A DNA stretch of 64,000 nt from Sipunculus nudus (GCA_026874595.1 CM049309.1:22179033-22243032); one strand, 5' to 3'; positions 1-12,260 are shown, counted from the stretch's first letter. Program-made: numbers and translations. The notes: generated by a model from the sequence alone, not told the origin.

Positions 1-1450
1 AACCGCTGGTTCCCGAAACCTTTAACATCCATGAAGGTGCTTAAAATATCACCCTGGACACCTTAAATGAGGTCATTGCGATCTACATTCTTTGAGTTAC
101 GGAGCCTTTTATTGCACCAATGAATACTTCAAAATTTGACACAAAAGCTCCAGTAACTGAATATCTAATTAATTTATTATGCATATATCAAATTTAATTT
201 TTTTTTAATTTAACGCATTTCATTCTCAATTTTGGACCTGCAAATGAAGCAATCTTTTCGTTAACAGGACACAAACCGTAATCGTTAGAAATAAAAAACT
301 TCTAACTATACATGCCGGGAGGTTCTAGGCAAATCTCCTTAGAAACCTGAAATTTTGTCATGGTGACATATATTTTACGAATTAATAGTGAATTTTGAGC
401 ACCAAGTGATTCAGACATGGCACAAATGCATGGAGGGTTTCATCAGTTCCAGAAGACTGGTGGCGCCACCTTTCTTTGTTTTACATTTCTATGCATTTTT
501 TCTCTATTTGAATGAGACTTAAATTGAAGCAGTTTGGCTGGTAACAGGGTACAAGTCATAATCGTTTGACCTATAAACTTCTACATATTCAGGGAGGTTT
601 TTGGTAAATATCCTACGAAAGCTCAAAATAGGTCATGGTCACCTATATTCTGGATACTATGGACCGAAAACATGATTCTAAGTGCCCAGTTAGTAAGACG
701 GTGGACAAATTGTATCCGTTAGGCCTAGAATATTCTAACGCAACATCCAGGGAGATTTTGGACAAATCCCCGCGGAAACCTAAAACTAAGTCATGGTAAC
801 CTATATTCTGCGGTCTACTGGACGAAACATGATTTTAAACATCCAGACAGTCAGGCAGGACAGATAAAAAATGTACTGTTTGAGCAAGAACCTTGTGATA
901 TGACATTCAGGAATGTCCTTTGCAAACCTCCTCTAATCCATGAACTGGGTCATCGTGACCTTTATTCTGTTAGCTATAGAAAACAATATGATTTTAGCTC
1001 TGATAAAGTCGGAGATGGGCACACATCAATACGGCAGGACCCAGAATATACTGACTTAAAGTTTTGAGAATCATGAAAGTCACACAGGGCACAATGCTTA
1101 TCTGTTGGATTTAGAAATGTCTTTCTTAATGTAAATGGAGGTCATTGAAAAGTCTTCTGGAACATACGAAATAAAGTAACTGTGACTTATGTTCTGAAAG
1201 ATATGTGAATGGATATGATTTGAGCGTGCTATATGACAGATCTACATGATTGGTTTCATTTGGACCTGCTTACTTCTAATTTGATTAAGGTTCCAGAAGG
1301 TTCTTGAAAATGTTACCTGGAACCTAAAATAATGTTAATTTGAAATATATTCTAGGAGCTCTGTGAATGAACATGATTTTAGTCAGAGGGGCAAAATTTA
1401 TAGCAGCTGGACGTAGAAACTTCTAACTGGTCAAGTCTTCTTGGGAACCC
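1..1450 (+). repeat. Large dispersed repeat family A, copy 1
   Basis: This stretch is built from diverged internal repeats of about 150-200 bp. Each carries phrases such as 'aaacttctaac', 'gggaggt', 'tcatggtgacc' and 'tatattctg'. The same phrases in the same order recur at 26172-27560 and 59170-62650, so this is a dispersed element rather than a gene. No long reading frame is present. The start lies outside the window: the first bases match about 59270, some 100 bp into copy 3. Confidence 0.75.
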
Positions 1451-1458
1451 TAAATAAG

Positions 1459-1673
1459 GGGGGCCTGGACAGTCGAGGGGTAAAACGCTTTCTCTCCGCT
1501 GGCGACCAGGGTTAGATCCCCGGCCTGGCTTTGAGAGTGGGTTGTAGTTGCCCGTCCAAGGCCGGTGGTTTTCTCCGGTTTCCTCCACCTCTACATTTTG
1601 CCGAACGCAAGAGTCTGAGCCATGGAGAGTGCCGCGATTAGTTATAATAACTATTTGTACAATCCATGTAAAA
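1459..1673 (+). mobile_element. tRNA-derived SINE with 8-bp target duplication
   Basis: The element starts with a tRNA-like head. A box-B-like motif GGTTAGATCCC lies at about 1510, with a degenerate box A upstream near 1470. A body with 'ggttttctccggtttcctcc' (about 1566-1587) follows, a conserved block I associate with metazoan tRNA-derived SINEs of the Meta-SINE type. The tail is a TAAA-like repeat. The flanks show a direct duplication TAAATAAG at 1451-1458 and 1674-1681. Family A sequence resumes on both sides, so the insertion is younger than the host repeat. The A-rich tail overlaps the duplication, which makes the exact 3' edge uncertain by a few bases. Confidence 0.75.
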
Positions 1674-1681
1674 TAAATAAG

Positions 1682-1860
1682 TTTATATTTAACCTATTTT
1701 CTATGGACTATGGGCAAAAAGCATGATATTGATCCCTCTGGAAGTCATTCTACCCATTGTTTAAGGTTCCTTTACAAATATTTTTCACCAGCTCATGAGA
1801 TCAATGTTTGATGCATGCGTCACCTGTATGTCAAATTCAGCTGCGCGACATGGCACATAG
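1682..1860 (+). repeat. Family A, continuation after the SINE
   Basis: The phrase 'cctattttctatggactatgggc' style text continues the family A pattern interrupted by the SINE. No gene is seen. Confidence 0.6.
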
Positions 1861-1865
1861 GCCAC

Positions 1866-2470
1866 TTTTTAGCTCAGTTGACTATAAGTCATCTGAGCTA
1901 TAGTCGTGGTCCATTGTCCGTCGTCCGTCCGTCTGTCCGTCCGTCCGTAGATGTGGCACGTTTTGAAACCGTAAGACCTAGGAATAAAAATTCAGCACAA
2001 TGTTAGATGTCCCTAAGATCTCCTACCAAACCGAAAACTGGGTCTTTGCGACTTTGTTCCTGTGAGAAATTAAGGAAAAACCTCAATTTTTTTTCTTAAA
2101 ATCCTATTTTCACACTTCAGGACTGCCTTATATCAAAACCACTCATCTGTTTTTCCTCATATTTACCATAAATATTTCTCTATATAGTTCCTATGTACAT
2201 CCGTGAAATTAAGTCTGTTAAGTTTAAAATCTTCAAGTTATGGGCCCAAACATAATGGACTTTGTAAAAAATCAGGAAAAAAATTTACTCACTTAACATG
2301 AAAAATTATGTAACTAGAGTCTATTTTCCCAAGTATATAACTATAATTAAGATTCAATTGTTTACCCAAAATTAGATCTCAATTTTGTAAATTTTAAAGT
2401 TATTAGCATAAAAATAAAATCAGTACCTTAAATTTTGCCAAACTTTGACCATGGCACTTTTTTAGCGAAC
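1866..2470 (+). repeat. Dispersed bivalve-type repeat, left end with GTCC tract
   Basis: It opens with 'ttttagctcagttgac' followed by a partly self-complementary 'gtcatctgagctatag'. The same left end is seen at about 26178 and 59173. A short (GTCC)n-like tract occupies about 1918-1947. The following 500 bp are AT-rich and non-coding. Confidence 0.6.
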
Positions 2471-3267
2471 CTGTGAGCTTTTGCGATGGCGCAGCGTCGT
2501 CCGTCCATCGTCAGCCGTCCGCCGTCCAGGGCTGGCTTTCCGCCGTCCATGGCTGTAAGTCAAAAACCTTCGGAGCTAGCAGCTCCAAATTACATGTAAG
2601 AATTAGTCACATGTGAAACTTGGTGCCCTGGAGCTTATTATTGGGTATCTGCATTAATTTAGATTTTATAGAGAACAAGCTTAAAAACCTTTATAAATCT
2701 TCTTCTCTGAAACTGTCCGGCCAAATTGTCCAATATTTCACAGAAATGATCCCCTGAACAATCTCTCTCAAGTTTGTTCGAATGGTTCCAGTTTACAGAT
2801 TTTTGGCCGAGTTACAGGAGGTTGAACTTAGTCATCTGTCCGAAAAAGCACACTAAAATTAAAATTTCACAAACGGCTAGAGCTATAATCACCAAATTTT
2901 ATACCAATGTTTGTCACATATGTCATATCTGATTTTGAGGTATTTGTGGTGCCACCTACATTTATATGGTTTTTTTTACAAGCGAAAATGTAATTTTAAA
3001 CTCTTCTATTCTTATACACTGATTTATGATGAAACTGTTAAGCTGATTTTTTTAAACTTTACAAGAATTATTCTATGGTAGGGTTCTGCCAGTTTTATTA
3101 GAATAGATTGGGTAAATACAGCTTTAAAAAACATTATAGCCAATTGAAAAAGGCTTTCTGTATTTGAAAACAGATTTGACAACATTGTGAGTTTCAGCAG
3201 CCAAGTCAAGAGGTCAGTCAGTACAAACAGCTGGGGTCCAGACATCACCATGGCAACTGACCTGGCT
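2471..3267 (+). repeat. Second dispersed repeat, non-coding
   Basis: The opening 'cctgtgagcttttgcgatgg' followed by GTCC/CGTCC-rich text is another style common in bivalve intergenic DNA. Nothing protein-like is seen. Confidence 0.45.
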
Positions 3268-3345
3268 CTTGGGGGTGTCTAGACAATGGGTCTAGACGTC
3301 TAGACACAGCGTCTAGATGTCTAGACACAATGTTTAGATGCAGAA
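3268..3345. repeat. Cluster of TCTAGAC palindromes
   Basis: Within about 75 bp there are repeated copies of the palindrome TCTAGA, mostly extended to GTCTAGAC, plus degenerate copies such as TTTAGAT. The copies are 5-20 bp apart. This is a short local palindrome array of unknown role, possibly a recombination or slippage product. Confidence 0.7.
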
Positions 3346-3469
3346 TTCCCAGATTATTGGAACTATATCTTTCAACTGTTTGAAAAAACTTGGTTTGCAT
3401 TTTAAGCAAATTGGGTTTATCATCAGGTCACATGTGAACTGCTGCACCCTCATTTTTGGTTGACCTCTG

Positions 3470-4200
3470 AAGTTTCCTCGCTGCCAAGCGTCCATTTGTG
3501 CGTCTATTTCCACACATAAACCTGCATATCTCGGGAACCGTTTGACCGATCAGGCTAAAAATTTTGCACAAATGTAGCCCTTTGATAGCTTTATAACATA
3601 CACTAAAAATGGTGGCGCCACCTGCAACCATTTTTGCACAGCGTCCATCTGTTCATCTGCCTTGGGATAAAATCACTCATATTTCAGAAGTGGTTTGACT
3701 TATCCACCTGAAATTTTGCAGGTTAATACATCCTGGACAGCCTTCTTGATTTTATTACAGGTGGCGTCACCTACATTCACGTTTACTCTGCAGACATCCA
3801 AGCTCATATTTCGGGAACCGTTTGACTGATTGGGCCAAAATTTTGCTTGTGTATAGATCTCTTATAGCTCTTCATCATAAGCAAAATTGGTGGCGCCACC
3901 TGCACCCACTTATGAACACCGTCCATCTGTTCATCTGCCTTGGGATAAAATCACTCATATCTCAGCAGTGGTTTGACTTATCCACCTGAAATTTTGCAGG
4001 TTTATACATCCTGGACAATTTTCTCGATTTTTTGACAGGAGGCACCAACTTCATTCACGTTTACGCTGCAGACATTCATGCTAATATGCAACACACCTTA
4101 CTCTATTCCCCTTGCCACTTAATTCATGCCTCACTTCACCCGTCCCACTCTGATTTCTGCGGATACACATAGTCGCTTGTCGACTACCCATATTCTAGTT
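3470..4200 (+). repeat. Repeats carrying the palindrome GGTGGCGCCACC
   Basis: At least three diverged units are visible, each joining 'tcgggaaccgtttgac', 'aattttgca' and a GGTGGCGCCACC-type palindrome (about 3602, 3761 and 3890). Related units occur at 46540-47290, 35780-36190 and 63140-63720 and as single motifs near 469 and 26519. It is a dispersed family with no coding frame. Confidence 0.7.
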
Positions 4201-5389
4201 TTAAAATGTCCTAGTCTGAAACTTGCAGGTCTGAAATATCCATTTTGCTGAAATCATAATGACTAAGGTAGATATGCAGGACTTAAAAGGATCATTATTA
4301 AATTAAAAAAAACCTTCATTCATACTCCCAAACTTTGCAAAGGTTCGCATTAGGCCTGTAGGCCTTGTTTCCTGTAAGTACCATTGATTTAATTTTCACA
4401 GCATGTAAACATAAATATTTAATTTGTTTAAATCTGAAATTTGAAAATAAAAGCTTGAAAAATTAATCTAGTTATTGATTTTTCTTCTTGAGGCTCTATT
4501 GTAGTCATTTGCTTTGATTACAGATTACAGATGCAGGGTCCCACTCCAGTTCACTGGAAGTCAGCTATGCCAGGGTTTCTGATTTGTTACAGTCACTGGG
4601 GGAGATCCCCTGCTGTGACAGGTGTACAGTTATTCTCATATCACCAACCCAATCACCCCCCCCCCCCCCGCAAACCCAACCCACCAAGTGTTATGCAGTA
4701 ATTGGTCTTGTTTTCACTGTTTCTCCTTAATTGTAATGCTGTTTCCACTCTGATATGCAAAAACTTTCCTTGAAAAAGTAATTCAAGGTGTAATCCAGAA
4801 GATGCAATGTTGTGTAATGTAGCATTTTTAAAGAAATTTATTTTCTTTTGAATGATTTTAACAAATATAATTGAACCAATCAGTATGCTTAAATTATTAT
4901 TAAATATGAAGCACATTATGGATAAATAAAGACGCAATTAAAAATTGTTAAATCTAAATCAAGTATTATTTTTATATATTTATTGTTTTGCAGATTTAAA
5001 AAAGATATTTTTGTGGTAAAAAATAAATAAACATTCGTATGCATGATGTTGTATTTTCTGACAAGATTGAGATTTATGATGATGCAATTGAGAATTATGA
5101 ATCAACTTTTATATTCAGATATATATGTTATATTGGAAATGTATAGAAATATAAACTTAAATTTAAAAAAAATGATGTGATAAAAATGAGGATTTAACAA
5201 ACATTTGTTAATTATTTTCCTGCCTCAGCAGTAATTTGTTTGCCCTGTTTTGTGTTGTTAATTATTTATATTTTAACTGTATACATTAAAAAAAATACAT
5301 ATATATATATAATAAATATATTTTACAAAAAAATTGGTTTAATTGAACAAATGTGTTAACTACTGAAACGTCAACAGTTAATCAAAAAG
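4201..5389. other. AT-rich intergenic DNA with a C14 run
   Basis: No gene or clear repeat is seen. A homopolymer of 14 C lies at 4656-4669, and a short (TA)n lies near 5300. Confidence 0.5.
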
Positions 5390-6106
5390 CCAACTAATGA
5401 TCATGGTAATAGTACAGATCATTTGTTCACAAACTGCTCACATGCTTCAGTTTCAACATTAGGAAACACATGGTCAGGTCACAAAATATTATTTGCAACA
5501 ATTTACTGCTCATCAATACAAACCAATCATATAAACCAGCCCATGGCCTTTATTACCTCTTCCTCTTACACTTTATCTCCATTTGATATTATTTTAGATT
5601 TTTACCTTCAAGGTCAACGTCAGCTGAGCACAGTGACCCATGGGTCCCTTGTTTATTAACCTGAGCGTCCCTGAACCTCCATTTTTTTCTGCCTAATGAA
5701 AGCCCTGTCTTAGGATATATAAGGGTTGATCGGATTTAGAATTCTGAGACTCCAGAATGCAGAAGCCTATTCTGCGGTCTTGTTTAATGTCATTAATAAC
5801 TTGTAGTTAATACTTGACAGGTAAGATAAGATAAAGGTGCATTTTCTGCCTCATAATTAGTTATTATTTGAAATCTCAAAGGCCAGTGGTGTTTAAGTTA
5901 TGGCTTGTACTGCTGCGATTCTCGCAAACGCCTAGTTATTATTATATCTGCTAATTGTTGTTTTTCATATGTACTAGAATTATATCGCCCGTTTCGTAAA
6001 CGTTGTATTATTGTGAGTTGTGAATATGCCATATATTATAAATAACTGGGAAGGAAACAGAAACCGCGATCTATTGGGGAAGTATCATCTCTGTCCGTTA
6101 AGCAAT
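5390..6106. other. Unassigned DNA with a repeat right end and a TATA-like motif
   Basis: The phrase 'cagctgagcacagtgaccca' near 5622 resembles the right end of the AGCTCAGCTGAC-type repeats and recurs in diverged form near 17035. A TATATAAGG motif lies near 5717 and is followed by short self-complementary text (attctg/cagaat). It might be part of an LTR, but no partner LTR was found. Confidence 0.3.
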
Positions 6107-8450
6107 ATATTAAGACACGGGGAATATTAGTACAAATAATACATTATTCACGTGTACAAATAGGTAGGTCATTTAAATACAAGAGTAATTATACAAGTTC
6201 GAGCAGTGTGCCCTGACGAGTGTCAATATCAAAAGTGCGCGGTTAGTTAAGAACTCCATATGTATTAACAACTTGTCTTCGATTGGACAAGTAATTGTTT
6301 AACCAGATTTGCGGGGTAGCCTTATGCCATACTTGAGCATTTTAGTAATTAAGACATTATAATCAAGAATGTTTTTACATAAAAAAAACATACACCAGTG
6401 ACATTCTTTTTATTGACACCCATTATGCATTTGTCGAGAATACCATACATGTCGGCTGAAGTTTAATGATCTGGAAGATTTAGCAATTGTCGACAATTGT
6501 GTCCATAAACTTTGGTGAGACGAGAAATAAGTAACTATTCCCATGCAAGTCTTCTGCACATGACCAATATCTGACTTTGGCCGAGCAATATTTGAATCCA
6601 GGTCCTATAAATATATGGATGCCCTCCGTGGTCTTCCAAAGAGAATTAACCATTTTCAAGATAAAGGTTAAATAAATGAGACAATGTAGGTGAAATATAA
6701 CAAGGGCACCGCAAAGCGAAGCATTCCCTCGCATGGGAGCATAATAATATGGGGTGTATTACGCAATTGTTAAAATGAGGAGGGGAGGTGTGTGAGCTTG
6801 AGCTTTGACGTCAAACTAAATAAGTAGTACATGTATGGGTGGGTGAGGCATATGAGGAGGAGAAAGCTCAAGATCAAATGATTTTGCTTAAAATTGATGC
6901 ATAAGGTATATTGAGAGGGATGGGAGGACAGACAGGAAGACGGATGTACAAACATAGGAGTTTGTGTATCCGCTGTTGCAAATTTGTTATGAGGGGATAA
7001 TAACATATTGGGCTAGCAACTCAACGTAAGAAGGATTGGGCCCAGTTGAAAAAGCATATGGCACAAGGATACTACAGAGTGGAGTATGACGTAGCAGATG
7101 CTTAAAATGGGTCCACAAGCTTGTTCAAAAAGTGGGTGCTGTGGCCGTGACCTTTGACCCCATGACCTCAAAATCCATAGGTTTCTTCATCCATGGGTGG
7201 GTGAGCCATATGTGCAAATGAAAGGTTTAGGTCAAACAATTTTGATTAAAATGGGTCCACATGCTTTTTAAAGAAGTGGGTGCTGTGGCCATGACCTTTG
7301 ACCCCGTGACCTCAAAATCAAAAGGTTTCTTCATCCATGGGTGGGTAAGCCATATGTGCAAGATAAAAGGTTTAGGTAAAACGGTTTCGCTTAAAATGGG
7401 TCCACAAACTTGAAAGAGATGAAAGGTTTGGGCAAACGATTTGGATTGAAATTGATTTACAAGGCAATATCGGACGGACAGACAGACGGACGGACAGACG
7501 GACGGACGCACGAACGGAGACGTTACTATATCCCTTTCGCAACTTCGTTGCGAGGAGATAATAAGCAGCAACCTGAAGCAAAAACAGACATTTCCAATAT
7601 ATATTCTTTATACTTTACTAAACTTCTAATAGCTCTGACAAAAAAAACTAAATGGATACTGTATTAAACTTAAAAGATTCACGATTTGATCGGGCGTGAT
7701 CTTTTTAAAGTAAATCCTGGCTAATATTGTTTCCAATAGAAATATGATAATCAGTTATTGATTTGGAAGAACATAAAGAATTTAGAGGTCTTGGGTCGTT
7801 TAAGGGGGAATACTTTGGTAAGAAATTTTCGCACGCCACCACCAACTTTCCAATTTTTGACGCTCTCAGTCCAGTACATAGAAAGACAAAACTGACTATA
7901 ACATATGCATATGTGAGGATTTCAAACTATGTCATTTTTCCTTCGTGTCCCAAAAATGTGATTTGCTTCTGCTAAGGATATAATTAATATCACCATTTAG
8001 TTGATTATTAAAACGGTAATTTGGGACCTGCATGGAGCTGGCAAACAGTGTGGAGGGATGTGACGCTGTTTTGCTGGCGTACTGTATCGGTGTATCGGAT
8101 GCAACGCCCACTGCTGATGAATAATGTTTAAAGACAAGTGTGAACATGTGTATGCTTTAACTTAACTCGCAGAATATAGGTCACTGTGGTATGATACAGG
8201 GTTTCCAAGAAGAGTTCACTGGGACCTCTTCGGATCTTGATCTTGAAGTTTCTAGGTGTAACTGCTACGATTTGTGCAAGTCTGACTCACAAGTATCTCA
8301 TAAAAAATGGAGTCCTCAAGTTCGTGCTATAATCAAAATAAAAACTTTGGTTGGCCGTCGGCAGCTAACTCACAATGTGCTAAAATCATATTAAAACATT
8401 TTGTGAATTTGCACAGTTGGATGAACAGCCAGTTAAATGCTCAAATCAGC
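6107..8450 (+). repeat. Duplicated 2-kb segment, copy 1 (partner 59920-61880)
   Basis: Long stretches match the segment at 59920-61880 in the same orientation. Examples are 'aatacattattcacg', 'cagtgtgccctgacg', 'caagtaattgtt', 'gatgtgacgctgtttt' and 'tgctacgatttgtgcaag'. Copy 1 carries a private insertion at about 6735-7570. Copy 2 carries a private stretch at about 61290-61760. No conserved reading frame runs through both copies, so it behaves as a non-coding dispersed element or an old segmental duplication. Confidence 0.75.
6735..7570 (+). mobile_element. Inserted repeat with 144-bp tandem units
   Basis: This block is absent from the paralogous copy near 60525, so it arrived after the duplication. 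It contains units of about 144-145 bp: 'aaaatgggtccaca' recurs at 7104, 7248 and 7393, each with 'gacctttgacccc' and 'atccatgggtggg'. The closing motif 'ttgcgaggagataataa' (about 7548) is echoed near 6985 and 6740. A (GGAC)n-like tract lies near 7474-7505. A diverged relative of the unit lies at 63790-64000. Confidence 0.65.
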
Positions 8451-9239
8451 AAACTGTTGCGAAAGAGGCAGTCTCTCGACCTGGCTTGGCGTCCCCCGCA
8501 TGGATCTTCCCCTCTGGTCTGGACATCTGGGCGACCTCGGTCGTTTAATATTTGCGTCAAGCAGCCAAGTCTTGCCAAGCGATTTGCCCTGTATTATCGA
8601 GGACAACAGAAGAAAACGCACACAACAGCAGATAACTTGTCAAGTGATTCCTATTGCCCTTTAAAAGGGAATAACACTCGAAACGCGCCGAGGACTTATT
8701 ATTTTTATACAGGATATCCTGGCTGTTGCCAACTCCCAACAGTATACCATTAATTTCTTGACTTGTTATCGTTATCCGTCGGCGGATCTGTCTTGAACTT
8801 TTGTGTAACGAGTGAGCCACCATTGACTTAAATGGAACTGTGAACTACTTTGAACATTTTGTGAGCGCCGAATTGGACTGGACTTTAGTTATGTATAAAT
8901 TTGTGTTACAGGGCATACCAGAGACTTTAACTTTCATCATGTGTTAATCCTATAGTTTTGATTGTTATTGTACATATTGTATAAAATGCCATGATTCGGA
9001 TTAATAGAGCACCTTTATAGCACTTATAACGTATTCTTTTTACCTGTGAGGATGCGTGTCGGAACATTTGTGGTGCTGTCCGTCAAGATAAATTTGCGGC
9101 CTGAATGAGGAGCATAACATAACAAATATTGTAAATTAGATCATCTTCGAACAAACCTGGTCAAGGAATGCTAATATTTTCATTCCAGTACTTACTGAAT
9201 TAAAAAATGTTTCTTTGCAACAAGGGTTATTCCTCAGCA
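8451..9239. other. No recognisable gene
   Basis: A 148-codon frame at 8307-8753 (+) overlaps the duplicated repeat, and several overlapping frames exist on both strands. None looks like a known protein. The base composition is slightly more GC-rich than the surroundings. Confidence 0.4.
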
Positions 9240-9880
9240 ACTAATATAAGCAGCTGTGAAACCCTACTTAAAACAGTAGGCTTGTCTTTGTGGGAAAAGA
9301 ACTATAGGACCGTTTCAAATTTTCCTTTCTTTGGGAAATCGATAGAACGTGCAGCTTCATAACAGCTGAGAGTACACAGCTAACACAGGAACAACGGAGC
9401 AGAATAGAGAGCTGGGAACTTAACCTAAGCTACTTTGCTTTAAGTGCAAACTGATATCTGAGATGCGGCTGATAAGAAGAAAGTGATATATTTGATATTA
9501 TTTGATTTAAGGACCGCTTTCGACATATTCGATCAGCAGCTTTTATAGTGTTAACTTGATGTGTTTTGCAAATGATACTCAAATGTATCTCTCTTGTAAA
9601 CCAAATTTCAGTTTAAGTACTCATGACATGTGAAAGAAAATAGAAGCCCAATGAAGGTGATGAAACCGAGTGTATTATATTTGGGACGCAAAACCAGATG
9701 AGAAAGACTTTTTTATTGGAGTTGGAGACAAAACACCAAAATGTCATCCGAACAAAAATGTAGGATACTTTATAAACAGGCACTTAACAAGAAACGAGCA
9801 TATTAATCAGATTTGCATTTCAACACACCTGACATTAACGATTTAAACATGTTTCGTCGTACTTAATATCATTATTCGAA
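9240..9880 (+). pseudogene. CR1/Jockey-like LINE reverse transcriptase remnant
   Basis: Translation in shifting frames gives landmarks of a non-LTR reverse transcriptase in the right order. NYRTVSNFPFFGKSIERA (from 9300) matches the 'NYRPVSNLPFLSK..ER' entry block. FDLRTAFDIFDQQLL (about 9500) is palm motif A. FANDTQMYL (about 9560) is a damaged motif C in which the usual ADD has become AND. DETECIIFG (about 9660) and NVGYFINRHL (about 9755) match the segment after motif C. Only about 30 codons separate motifs A and C, so the fingers and palm middle is deleted. In-frame stops and frameshifts show it is dead. Assignment to the CR1/L2/Jockey group is from family knowledge of these blocks. Confidence 0.8.
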
Positions 9881-10463
9881 CATCCACTAAATCTAGATGA
9901 TATATTACTACATTTTTAAGGTTTTCTCTTGAAATCCTACAGTTTAACATCGTGTTAGCTGTATTCACTAGAAGTTATTTTGCTAACATCTATACTAATG
10001 TATTTTGCCATGGATGAATGAAAAACTCGATTCCATTTCGTGTCATTTAATCTTTCGGAGACCTAGATACCTAATGACTAAAAATCACCAGAGACCTGGT
10101 AAATCAGATGGGGGTGTGTTGAAAAAAATCCTTCATAACTTAGCATATCAAATAATACAAACATTACAACAGAGTTTGATAATATTTGTGATGAAGGTAT
10201 TTCATATAAAATGGAAGTGGGTGTTAGGTTTCTCAGTCTTTAAACCTAGGAAACTAAAAAAACAGTGTACCAATCGATATTACACAACCGTGTTTCATGA
10301 CGATATGTTAATTAAGTCGGCAGCATGAACTCCACATGGGTACTTCATTTATGTGCATGTTACCTGATTACGTATAGTTTATATTTTCATATGATTATTT
10401 CATGAAATTCTCTCATTTTGATTGCTTACCAAACTTGATACATTGTTGTCCTTGCATTTGCAG
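9881..10463. other. AT-rich DNA without recognised features
   Basis: A 107-codon frame at 10005-10328 (+) is present but has low-complexity, AT-driven composition. No homology is recognised. Confidence 0.4.
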
Positions 10464-10834
10464 AGATGGCCAACGAGAAGACAGAAAAGCAATTCCTCAC
10501 AACCTGTTTGAAAGGCAGCTTTTACATCCTTTTGTTCATAGGCACGTGGAAATCAATTTTCAATGTATCAAAATGATAAGGGAAAAAATCACATCTACGG
10601 ATATTGTTTACATTGAAGAGCCGGACACGTTGTTAACGTTCTTTGACGATATCTTAGACACAAACACAACTCAATTTTCATATGCATTGTTTAGATTTTC
10701 AAATAAATCATACTTAATTCGAAACGTGACGACATGGCTTTGTTGTGCAGACACATATTCACTGCGGTATTTAACGTCAAATTACGGACTTCTGCTTGGG
10801 TTGTCAATGACCAACTGTTACCAGCGATCATGAT
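10464..10834 (+). CDS. Candidate exon, unrecognised protein
   Basis: A plausible splice acceptor (ccttgcatttgcag, ending at 10463) precedes an open frame of about 124 codons. That is long for this AT-rich DNA. The frame ends in ...TNCYQRS and a TGA at 10832. It contains hydrophilic, acidic stretches (YIEEPDTLLTFFDDILDTN) and several cysteines. I do not recognise a family. In a second frame an ATG at 10466, two bases after the acceptor, starts a 36-residue frame with a hydrophobic core (SFYILLFIG), so either frame or neither could be real. The next candidate exon, at 10964, is in another frame. Confidence 0.3.
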
Positions 10835-10963
10835 TTATTCATTCTGAGTTGACAAACAAAACCGTTTTCAACAATGGGAGAATTGGAATCATTTACTTAA
10901 CGCTTTTATATTGTCACCTTAATGATTTTACTGGAGCACATATATAATAATTCCGTTGGACAG

Positions 10964-11152
10964 CCACATCACACCCGGTTATTGATGAAGGTGACCACGT
11001 ATGAACATCGTTTTCTGGAGCACGACACTGAAATTCGACGTTCGACGTTGGATAATCAGATTCAAAATACTCCTCCATTGCTCCAAAGACCACTAACATT
11101 CCAAGAGCAAGTCATCCTTCAGAAATATTTAGAACAATTAAAAGAGCAATAA
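10964..11152 (+). CDS. Candidate terminal exon, unrecognised protein
   Basis: An acceptor-like 'attccgttggacag' ends at 10963. The open frame that follows starts PHHTRLLMKVTTYEHRF and finishes with a charged helical tail, EQVILQKYLEQLKEQ, and TAA at 11150-11152. An AT-rich 3' region follows directly. The composition, with a Glu/Gln/Lys-rich C-terminus, looks protein-like. A 61-codon minus-strand frame overlaps it, so strand choice is not certain. No family is recognised. It could be the last exon of the gene suggested by 10464-10834. Confidence 0.35.
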   Translation, partial: PHHTRLLMKVTTYEHRFLEHDTEIRRSTLDNQIQNTPPLLQRPLTFQEQVILQKYLEQLKEQ

Positions 11153-12260
11153 ATTTTTTTTATTTATTTTTAAGGACGAAATAATTCGGGTTTTGGCTCG
11201 ACATTGACGGGTTGGCCGAACATTCACTGACATATGTATTACAGTGGAGTTAGAGGCATTAATAGAATTCAAATGATGGACGTTCAAATTATTTTATTGA
11301 AATAATTATAAATAATATAAAATGAAATTAAATAACAAACAAAATACAGGTAAATATTTTTAATGATAAAAAATAACTAAAAACATACCTAGATTTCACG
11401 GAAATCAACATCGTCAGTGACGGATTGATGCATGACATCGACAGGTTGGTCGGACATTCAAGTCACAAGTTTTTGCTTTCGGACTCGTACCCGCACATAA
11501 GTCGACCCCCCAACTTTAGATGTTTTTTTTCAGGGCTAAAATTTCTCGACTTTTATGCGGGTTTTTACGGTATATAATGTTTTATCTACTAGAGCAATCT
11601 ATTGGACTTTTGTTCAAATGAAACTCAACAGAAAAAAATACAATGAGAAAAAGATACATTATGGAGATTTGTTATTGTTGTTAAAATGCTCAATTCTTGT
11701 AACCTCTAACTCGCTCACATTTTTATTCATATTAGATATGTTGACTCGTTAAAATGTGATAAGGTATAACATGTTTGGTTAAGATTGGTATAACGGCTTA
11801 ACATCATTCACACTGAATGAAAATATAATATCCTATGTTCTTTGTAAGCGCAGTATATCACAAACAATATTAGTATAATTCCATGTATATTTTCAATCTG
11901 TTGCACTAATATCATAAACAATGGCTACATAAAAGTCTTAAGAAATGGGAAACTTGGCATATACATAAATGTTAGAGCCATTCCAGTCGAGGCGCTGTCC
12001 AAACCTTGAGACAAAGGGACAGCCCTTTGCCACAATGGAAAAAAGTCTTTGTGTAAACAATGAAACATGACAGTGAACATAAATACTTTAATGGCATGAT
12101 GATATGAATTAACACTCCTGAAACGTTAATTCAAGTCTGCTCATTACCTTTTACGTTAATTCGAAAACAGACAAACCAACTAACGAACCAAGGCAAGAAA
12201 ATATAATACTTTCGCCTTCCCGTTGAGGTTTTATAATAATATAATTATAGTCACTAGATA
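11153..12260. other. AT-rich DNA with a small inverted-end fragment
   Basis: At 11485-11575 the text runs from 'cccgcacataagtcgacccc' to 'ctcgacttttatgcggg'. This is a pair of roughly inverted ends resembling a small DNA-transposon remnant. Nothing else in this stretch is recognised. Confidence 0.35.

Noticed and set aside
7227..7581. 114-codon and 69-codon minus frames
   Set aside because: They read through the 144-bp tandem repeat and the GGAC-rich tract and are repeat translations.
8307..8753. 148-codon plus-strand frame as a gene
   Set aside because: Its first part lies in the duplicated repeat and is not kept open in the paralogous copy near 61250. No family is recognised, and overlapping frames exist on both strands.
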